DNA of 45,637 bases from Allomyces macrogynus ATCC 38327 (Eukaryota; Blastocladiomycota; Blastocladiomycetes; Blastocladiales; Blastocladiaceae). The stretch lies in the NCBI GenBank assembly GCA_000151295.1, contig GG745337.1:78189-123825 (forward strand), written 5' to 3'. This document shows positions 39,784 through 45,637 of this stretch, piece by piece. The notes under the pieces were generated by a model. That model was not told the DNA's origin and ran no database searches. It saw only the letters and a program-made list of their open reading frames with translations. Made by a program: the position numbers and the translations under genes. Position 1 is the stretch's first letter; each line of letters starts with the position of its first letter.

Positions 39784-40614
39784 ATGTCGACCTCGACCAA
39801 GTCCGGCCCGCGCGCGCAGCTGCACGTCCACGACACCCCCGCCGACCTCGCGTCGTCCGTCGCGTCGCTCCTCCTGCGCTTGTCGTCTGCGCACACGGCG
39901 TCGCGCCCGCTCGTCATTGCCCTCTCCGGCGGCTCCCTTCCCGCCGTCGTTGGTGCCGGTCTTCGCGCCGTGCCGCTCGCCGACCTGCGCAAGCACGTGC
40001 CGCGCTGGCGGTTCATTTTCGCCGACGAGCGGTGCGTGCCGCATGCGCACGAGGACAGCAACTACCGCGCGTGCCGCGAAGCTCTTCTCGACTACCTGGC
40101 CCAGCACGCCGGGCTCGACTTGGCCACGCAGGTGGTTCCGATCCGCGAAGATCTCGTCGGGGACTCGCCCGCCGCGGCCAAGGCGTACGCCGAGGTCCTG
40201 GGCTCGCACGCGGTGGACGTTGCCCTGCTCGGGATGGGCCCTGACGGGCACACGTGCTCGCTGTTCCCGGGCCACGCGCTGCTGAGCGTGCGCGACACGC
40301 TGGTCGCGGGCCTCGACGACTCGCCCAAGCCGCCGCCGTCGCGGATCACGCTGACGTTGCCGGCGCTCCATGCGGCGACGGCGGTCGTGTATATCGCGAC
40401 GGGCGCGTCCAAGCAGCCGGCGCTCAAGGCCGTGCTCGAGGCGGATAAGGCCGTCGCGCAGGATCCGGCGAGTGCCAAGGGGGTCCTGCCGTCGGCGCTT
40501 GCGCGGCCGGTCGGCGAGGGCAAGGAGCTGCACTGGTTTGTGGATTCGGCGGCTGTCGCCACGGTGCCTACCGAAGTGCGCGCTGAGGTTGAGGTTGCGC
40601 CCGCCAAGTTGTAA
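39784..40614 (+). CDS. PGLS: 6-phosphogluconolactonase
   Basis: Hydrolyses 6-phosphogluconolactone to 6-phosphogluconate, second step of the oxidative pentose phosphate pathway, in the cytosol. Single exon, 276 residues, in the usual 240-280 range; ATG 39784 in CACCATGTC context. Family blocks in order are LVIALSGGSLPAVVGAGL, WRFIFADERCVPHAHEDSNY, VDVALLGMGPDGHTCSLFPG and SRITLTLPALHAATAVVYIA, followed by the late helix with KGVLPSALARP and LHWFVDSAA. The SGGS phosphate loop, DERxVP and GxGxDGHxxSLFP motifs are all intact. It starts 190 nt after the preceding hypothetical gene and ends 95 nt before the convergent ARH1 stop. Confidence 0.96.
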   Translation: MSTSTKSGPRAQLHVHDTPADLASSVASLLLRLSSAHTASRPLVIALSGGSLPAVVGAGLRAVPLADLRKHVPRWRFIFADERCVPHAHEDSNYRACREALLDYLAQHAGLDLATQVVPIREDLVGDSPAAAKAYAEVLGSHAVDVALLGMGPDGHTCSLFPGHALLSVRDTLVAGLDDSPKPPPSRITLTLPALHAATAVVYIATGASKQPALKAVLEADKAVAQDPASAKGVLPSALARPVGEGKELHWFVDSAAVATVPTEVRAEVEVAPAKL

Positions 40615-40709
40615 AACGAGAGAGTCGAGCGTCGCCTTTTCGAGGCCAATTTCAATCAATATACACGAGTAGTTCTTCCTTTTCTTCTCCACTGCGCAAA
40701 ACCGCCCCT

Positions 40710-42068
40710 TCACCCAAGCGCAATCCGCAACATCTCCTCGCGGTCCACGACCTTATGCCCCCCACGCTCCGTCTCCACCTTCTCGATCCTCTGCCACGCC
40801 GGCCAATCCACCACATCCACCCCACGCGCCTTCAACACCCCCTCGACCCCTTCTCCGCTCTTGCACCCATCCCGCGCCCAATCACTCAACAGCACCTCGG
40901 CCGTCTCGTACGCGTTCTGCATCGTCGTCGCGATCGTGCCCACGGGCCCGCGCTTGAGCCACCCGGCGACATACACCCCGTCCCCGACTTTACCGTGCGA
41001 GTTCGGCACAACTCCATCCGCAAACGCGTGGCCCGGGATCGGGACCGCACGGTACCCGATCGCCTTGACCGCGAGCCCCGCGTCGATCGTGCGTGTCCCG
41101 GCCGTCGGGACGGCGCGCACGCCGCGCTTCGGGTCTGCGACGAGCTCGTTCACGACGCACTCGACTCCGCTGACCCGGTCGGTCCCCAAGAACCGCGTCG
41201 GGGACTGCAGGTACTCGAGCGCCCACGACCGGTCGGCGTTTTCGGGTTGCGGCTTGGCCAGTGCCTGGTCGAGGATCCCCATCAGCCGCGTCCGCGGGCG
41301 GTCAAGTTTCCCCTCGTGCGACGCAATAAGCGCGCGGAACTGGTCCGCGTCGGTACGGAATGCGACCCCCGGCAACGCCAGCATTTCGCGCAGTTCCTTG
41401 GCGGTGAACGCCGCCTGCACGGGGCCGCGGCGGCCGACGACGTGCACGTGGCGGATCGTTGAGTTGGCCAGCGTGGCGAGCGCGCGTTCCGAAATGTCGG
41501 TCCCGCGCAGCGCGTCGACACTGGTCAAGAGAATTCGAGCGACGTCGAGCGCGACGTTGCCGTGCCCGAGCACCACGGCCGTGTCGGTGGACGTCAAGTC
41601 AAACTCGAGATCCGAGCAGTCCGGGTGCCCATTATACCACGCGACGAGCTCGCGCGCGGCCACCACGCCCCGCAGGTCTTCGCCGGGCACACCGAGCGCG
41701 TTATCCGCTGCCGCCGCGCCGTAAGAGAGGACCACCGCCGAGTAGGCCTGCTGCAGTTCGGCGATTTCGACGTCCTGTCCGACGGAAACGTTCCCAAAGA
41801 ACCGCACGCGGTCCGACTCGGCGACCTTGGAGAACGTGTGGATCACGTTCTTGACTTCTGGGTGGTCTGGCGCTACGCCGTACCGGACGAGGCCGTAGGG
41901 TGCGGGAAGACGCTCGAGGAGGTCGATGTGCACGGACGGGTGGGACTTGAGCAGCTTGTGCGCGGTGTAGAAGCCCGCGGGGCCGGCGCCGACGATGGCG
42001 ACGCGTGGGGAGGAAGTGGTGGAGAGCGCGCGCCGGGACGCGGAGAGGAGGATGGGCCGGGCGAGCAT
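40710..42068 (-). CDS. ARH1: Mitochondrial ferredoxin (adrenodoxin)-NADP+ reductase
   Basis: FAD enzyme that passes electrons from NADPH to mitochondrial ferredoxin for Fe-S cluster and heme A synthesis. Single exon, 452 residues, start ATG 42068. The N-terminus MLARPILLSASRRALSTT is Arg/Ser-rich without acids, as in a mitochondrial targeting signal. The FAD-binding GAGPAG is at residues 27-32 in VAIVGAGPAGFYTAHKLL, followed by PYGLVRYGVAPDHPEVKNVI. The NADP site reads VVLGHGNVALDVARILL, then VHVVGRRGPVQAAFTAKELR. The C-terminal FAD contact is GVYVAGWLKRGPVGTIATTM. All are typical of adrenodoxin reductase/Arh1. Divergent from the BUD6 gene. Confidence 0.96.
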   Translation of the reverse strand: MLARPILLSASRRALSTTSSPRVAIVGAGPAGFYTAHKLLKSHPSVHIDLLERLPAPYGLVRYGVAPDHPEVKNVIHTFSKVAESDRVRFFGNVSVGQDVEIAELQQAYSAVVLSYGAAAADNALGVPGEDLRGVVAARELVAWYNGHPDCSDLEFDLTSTDTAVVLGHGNVALDVARILLTSVDALRGTDISERALATLANSTIRHVHVVGRRGPVQAAFTAKELREMLALPGVAFRTDADQFRALIASHEGKLDRPRTRLMGILDQALAKPQPENADRSWALEYLQSPTRFLGTDRVSGVECVVNELVADPKRGVRAVPTAGTRTIDAGLAVKAIGYRAVPIPGHAFADGVVPNSHGKVGDGVYVAGWLKRGPVGTIATTMQNAYETAEVLLSDWARDGCKSGEGVEGVLKARGVDVVDWPAWQRIEKVETERGGHKVVDREEMLRIALG

Positions 42069-42620
42069 CGTGTTGGGGACAGTTGGTACTTGGTAGGTAC
42101 TTGGGTGGATGGGGTTGAATGGAATGGTTGATCAGATTGGTGCTTGGCGTGCCCGGGCGCAGCGTGTGGGGCTGCAACGCCGCGGATGGCAGCAAGTCGA
42201 ACGAGCAAAGGTGGACCGCAGAACGCGACAAGTTGGTGCTGATCGCACGACTTTAGTCGACAGCGACGTCGACTATGGTGGTGGCATCGATGGCTGTGGT
42301 CAAAGCATGGCCACGTCACCGACGTGCCACGGCTGTCGCTTACTGCTCCGCCTGTTTCACCCATGCAACGGCCTGGGTTCGATTCCCGACCGACGCGTTA
42401 ATTTCTCGACTTTGCAGCCATGGACCTCATGGTTGGCCGGGTGCATCAGCTCGAGCATGGCGCGCTACAGGCCGACGGCGGTCTCTTGTTGCTGCGTGCA
42501 CTCGAAGACAGCACTACCAGTCACCACCAAACGCATCCGTAACTTGGTGCAAACTTGCAATCACGCTGTCGAACACGACGATCTTTTCGACTGGACCCGC
42601 CGTGGAAGCCGTTCGCGAAC
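42069..42620. other. Spacer between divergent ARH1 and BUD6 genes
   Basis: About 550 nt with two divergent promoters. A GGTTCGATTCCCGACC stretch at 42375-42390 resembles a tRNA T-arm/B box, but no matching acceptor stem or anticodon arm could be folded around it. Confidence 0.4.
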
Positions 42621-44546
42621 ATGACCGCGGCTCCCTCTTCGCCGGCCCCAGCCACTGCGGCCGCCGCTGCTCCACCACCATCCCCCGACGACGCGCGCGT
42701 CTTCCTCTCGCAGTCTCTACAACGGCTGACTGCCTCGTGCCGCGCCCTGCTGCACGCGCTCGCCGAATACGCCGACGACCCGACCATCGAGGAGCAGCAA
42801 CTGTCGTTACTCTACACGGCCGTCGTCAAGGCCTATTTTTACACGCTGCAAGACTTTGAGCAGTACAAGATCGATGTCGACTCGCTGCGCGATTTCCCGC
42901 TGCACATGCGCGACGCGCTCGATGCCGTCTTTGACGATATGGCTGCGCCTGCCGCGGCCAAGGCAGAAATGCTCGACGCCACCGCCGACGAAATCAATGC
43001 ATTGATGACGCGGCTTATTCGCACGCTCAAGGACCGCGCGCGCGCCTACCTTGCCGGGACCACGAACGGCACCACGGGCATGTCGCCGCCGACCACGCCG
43101 CTATCGACGACATCGTCGTCGGCCGATTACTTTGGCCCGCGCAAAGTGCGCAAGCCGTCGGTGCTCTCGACGCTGTCCACGATCACGACGACGCTCGCGC
43201 CGCCGGTCGTCGTCAAGGCACCGCCTAAGCCAACGCCGCCGGCGCCCGTCAAGCTCTACCTGCAGTACGACACGGAAGTCAAGCGCGTGACCTACCCGAA
43301 ACCGCTGCCCGTCGGCCTGCCCACCTTGCGGCACCTGTTTGTCCAGAAATTCCCTGTCATCCCTCCAGTCAACGCCGCACACTTCCCGGCCATCTACATT
43401 GACGACCCGCGCACGCACGTGCAGTACGAGCTCGAAGACCCGACCGACGTGGTCCCCGGCTCCTTACTCAAACTCTTGCCGCTCACGTCTGTCGCGACCC
43501 CGCCGCCGTCGATCATCACGACCGCTCCCTTGATCCCACCGGCGGTTCTCGCCGAGCGCCGGCCGCAACTCGCGCGGAAACTGCAACTCGTGCGCGACCT
43601 GCGCGGGGACGTGGCCACGCTCCGTGCCGATGTGGTCGCGTCCCAGGAAGCAATGCGTGCTGCGATCGCCGACACGCTCGCGCAAGTGCATGCGGCAGTC
43701 AAGGCGACCGCGCAAGAGGACCCGGACTCGGCACGCGACCGCGCGCACTTGGCCGTGACCCGCCCGCTCGTTGCCGCCTCCGTCAAGGCGGTCGCGACCG
43801 ACCTTGCGGAACTCGCGCACGCCGCGCGTGAATTGCGCGAGGCGACTTTGGCCACGGGCACCGTCGATTCGGCCGAATTGGACGCGGTCGCGTCGCGCCG
43901 TGCCGAACTGTCGTCCCGCGCGGACCGCGCCGCGCGTGACATTGACCAGGTGCGCCCCGCGTGGAAGGGCGTCTGGGAAACGGAACTCAAGCGCGTGGTC
44001 GCCGAACAGGGCGTCTTGGACACGGTCGATGCAGCGCTCGACGACGCTGCACAGAAGCTCGACGCAGTCGACAAGTTGCACGCGCAGCTCGCGCGCGTCG
44101 CAGCCATTGCTGAAACTCATCCGGATGCAGTCATGCCGCGTCCCTCAGCAGACCGAATCTTGGGTGGCCGGGTGCCCGGTGAAGACGATGACGAGGACGA
44201 CGGGTTCGATGGGCTCGCGTCGGTCATGGCCGAATTGGCGTCGACGTGGGACGCGCAGGCGGCCGCGGCGGCATCGACCCGTCGGCTGCGTGCTGCGCGG
44301 CGCACGGAAAAGGTGCGCGCGTGGGAACGCACTCACCGGAAGGATGACTTCTCGTGGGAGTTGAAGAAACTCGCAGGGGATGGCGCGCGGATCGGGGTCG
44401 GTCTGCGCCGGACGGGTGGGGTCGAGGCGCTGGAGAGGGCGAGGGCCGAGCGGGAGAAGAAGGTGCTGGCGGCCGTGTATGCGCATGCGGTCGAGGAGAA
44501 GAAGCGCGCGTTCGGGAGCGACGGGTTCGGGGCGCGGGAAGAGTAG
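42621..44546 (+). CDS. BUD6: Bud6/Aip3 family actin-interacting protein
   Basis: Polarity protein that binds actin and formins. Single exon, 641 residues from ATG 42621 (the frame is open upstream, but this ATG precedes the first conserved helices). Residues 25-140 form a helical N-terminal region (SQSLQRLTASCRALLHALAE, YTAVVKAYFYTLQDFEQYKI). The AIP3 core then starts with VKLYLQYDTEVKRVTYPKPL and continues LPTLRHLFVQKFPVIPP, FPAIYIDDPRTHVQYELEDP and TDVVPGSLLKLLPL. A long predicted coiled coil rich in Ala, Arg, Asp and Glu follows, and an acidic GEDDDEDDGFDGLASVMAEL segment. The basic C-terminal end has RAEREKKVLAAVYAHAVEEK. Domain order matches Bud6. Confidence 0.9.
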   Translation: MTAAPSSPAPATAAAAAPPPSPDDARVFLSQSLQRLTASCRALLHALAEYADDPTIEEQQLSLLYTAVVKAYFYTLQDFEQYKIDVDSLRDFPLHMRDALDAVFDDMAAPAAAKAEMLDATADEINALMTRLIRTLKDRARAYLAGTTNGTTGMSPPTTPLSTTSSSADYFGPRKVRKPSVLSTLSTITTTLAPPVVVKAPPKPTPPAPVKLYLQYDTEVKRVTYPKPLPVGLPTLRHLFVQKFPVIPPVNAAHFPAIYIDDPRTHVQYELEDPTDVVPGSLLKLLPLTSVATPPPSIITTAPLIPPAVLAERRPQLARKLQLVRDLRGDVATLRADVVASQEAMRAAIADTLAQVHAAVKATAQEDPDSARDRAHLAVTRPLVAASVKAVATDLAELAHAARELREATLATGTVDSAELDAVASRRAELSSRADRAARDIDQVRPAWKGVWETELKRVVAEQGVLDTVDAALDDAAQKLDAVDKLHAQLARVAAIAETHPDAVMPRPSADRILGGRVPGEDDDEDDGFDGLASVMAELASTWDAQAAAAASTRRLRAARRTEKVRAWERTHRKDDFSWELKKLAGDGARIGVGLRRTGGVEALERARAEREKKVLAAVYAHAVEEKKRAFGSDGFGAREE

Positions 44547-45036
44547 GTGGACGGTTTGTAGACGCATGGTGCCGACCTGCCGACGCCGCGGTTTTTGATG
44601 TACCCTCTACGCGCGCGGCAGGCGGACATGTCCCGGATGAGTTTTGTTGGCTCAAATAGCACAATCGTTTCCTCCTCACCTGGCCACGAGCATCAGCACT
44701 GCATCAGCGCGGTATGGCAAAATCGTTTGCTGCCCGCTCTTCCACCAACTGGCGCTCGATCGTCACTCATGGACACCACGACGCGGTCCCAAACCTTCCT
44801 CACCCCATTTCATTCCATTGCAAACCTCGACGGGTGTATAATGATAGGCATCTGGATGAGCATGACGCGCAAAGAAAAACCGCCACGTAAATGAATACAA
44901 ATGATACACCAACTCGTGAAGAACAAGCAAAAGCCGAGCCCAATGCGCCCGCCCAATCACGCTGTAAATAAAGCTACAACAAGAGCGCGCGCCGCAGTCT
45001 TGGGCGCTGCCAACGAACGCCCACCAAAGTAGCTGG
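44547..45036. other. Spacer between convergent BUD6 and right-edge gene
   Basis: About 490 nt between two stop codons, with lower GC than either gene. Nothing recognised. Confidence 0.4.
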
Positions 45037-45573
45037 CTATGGGTGCGTCGAGAACTCGATCACGCCGTGCGAGACGCGAGCGCCCATCGCCGGCGGCACC
45101 ATCGCGGCCAGAGCGGGACGAGGTGCCAGGCGGTAATCGGCACACATACACGCGCCGTGCGACGTCGGCGGAGGCACGACCGCTGCGGCGCGTGGAGTGT
45201 CGGGCGACCGCGAGCGCTTGCGCGACGGCATCGCTGTAACTGGCGCAGGAGCGGGCCCCCAGAACCCCGGCGCCGGCGCGCTCGCGTACTCCGGCATAAC
45301 GGCGGCCGAGTGCGCGGGAGATGAAGCCCACGCGTTCTCGTCAGCGGCCTCAGGCGAGAAGAGCGGCAACAGCGGCTTGCGCGCACTGCCGGCACCACGC
45401 AACGACGGCGCGTGCGGGTGCTCGTGGTGGGCCGACGACGCGGGGGTCGGCATGCCATAGGCTGCGCACATCGGGCAAGTTGAGGGGTCAGTCGGCCCGC
45501 CGATCATGGCAGGAAATGTTTGCATGGAAACGCGTACCGTTGATCGAGGCGGGCGGGGCCGCCGATTGTGCAC
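45037..45573 (-). CDS. Low-complexity hypothetical protein, probably 5' incomplete
   Basis: Minus-strand open frame of up to 178 residues ending at 45037. It is rich in Pro, Ala, Ser and His, with a CPMCAAYG patch, a basic SRKRSRSPDTPRAA patch (possible nuclear signal) and a final GARVSHGVIEFSTHP. A GTACGC donor-like site near 45530 suggests that further exons lie towards or beyond the right edge, so the true start is uncertain. I do not recognise a family. Confidence 0.4.
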   Translation of the reverse strand: MHNRRPRPPRSTVRVSMQTFPAMIGGPTDPSTCPMCAAYGMPTPASSAHHEHPHAPSLRGAGSARKPLLPLFSPEAADENAWASSPAHSAAVMPEYASAPAPGFWGPAPAPVTAMPSRKRSRSPDTPRAAAVVPPPTSHGACMCADYRLAPRPALAAMVPPAMGARVSHGVIEFSTHP

Positions 45574-45637
45574 TGCGCGTACTGGACGCCGATGGCCACT
45601 CGGCTCTCTGCACCCGCACCGGCACGGCGCGGTTTCC

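Noticed and set aside
42372..42390. tRNA-like T-arm/B box GGTTCGATTCCCGACC
   Set aside because: The 3' acceptor half would be CCGACGC, but no GCGTCGG lies at tRNA distance upstream, the A box is missing and the T stem has a mismatch.
1..45637. CRISPR arrays, bacterial operons or prophage signals
   Set aside because: Spliceosomal introns, eukaryotic polymerase subunits and the absence of regularly spaced direct repeats rule these out.

Overview
The window looks like nuclear DNA of a zoosporic (flagellated) fungus. It is GC-rich with short intergenic spacers, and most genes are split by introns of about 62-88 nt. The gene set is fungal in flavour: an Oca-type phosphatase-like protein, a Bud6/Aip3 homologue, an Arh1-type ferredoxin reductase and a Vps5/SNX-type sorting nexin. 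A TPPP/p25-alpha protein and a KIF12-like kinesin, families associated with flagella and cilia, argue against a Dikarya yeast or mould. The leucine-rich repeats with GDQGA motifs would fit Blastocladiomycota (Allomyces or Catenaria type). That placement is inference; no rRNA or other phylogenetic marker was compared.

Layout. 1-2.2 kb: 3' end of an unrecognised gene (+), then a TPPP-like gene (-). 2.8-5.8 kb: Tudor-SN/SND1 (+). 5.8-7.4 kb: gene-poor block. 7.5-8.9 kb: TFIIH subunit Tfb4 (+). 9.4-14.0 kb: RNA polymerase III largest subunit (+). 14.2-15.1 kb: broken LRR gene plus a duplicated relic of its end. 15.1-16.3 kb: Oca-like pseudophosphatase (-). 16.9-19.2 kb: sorting nexin (+). 20.6-21.5 kb: Sec22 (-). 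22.4-24.4 kb: PP2A B55 subunit (-). 25.3-25.7 kb: Rpb10 (+). 25.9-27.9 kb: 100-N gap, then an AT-richer repeat-bearing stretch with a possible small membrane-protein gene (-). 28.1-30.4 kb: LMBR1-like membrane protein (-). 30.7-32.3 kb: RluA-type pseudouridine synthase (-). 32.5-33.0 kb: unknown (-). 33.4-35.9 kb: kinesin (-). 36.3-38.0 kb: DHHC palmitoyltransferase (-). 38.8-39.6 kb: unknown TM protein (+). 39.8-40.6 kb: 6-phosphogluconolactonase (+). 40.7-42.1 kb: Arh1 (-). 42.6-44.5 kb: Bud6/Aip3 (+). 45.0 kb to the end: unknown low-complexity ORF (-).

The genes are mostly housekeeping genes with no operon-like logic; several divergent pairs share spacers of 0.55-0.9 kb. Three encode transcription machinery (Tfb4, Rpc1, Rpb10). 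Another group serves membrane traffic and signalling (sorting nexin, Sec22, PP2A-B55, DHHC, LMBR1-like).

The most striking observation is in the DHHC gene at 36330-37995. Its conserved reading frame can only be assembled with a 10-nt and a 7-nt microexon. The 7-nt one completes the catalytic D-H-H-C motif, and the same gene also needs a GC-AG intron. Across the window, 37 of the 43 introns I could delimit have C at donor position +4 (GTRCGT-like rather than GTAAGT or GTATGT). Five conserved or low-complexity coding regions are each broken by one extra base in a homopolymer, which looks like an assembly artefact and affects gene calling.
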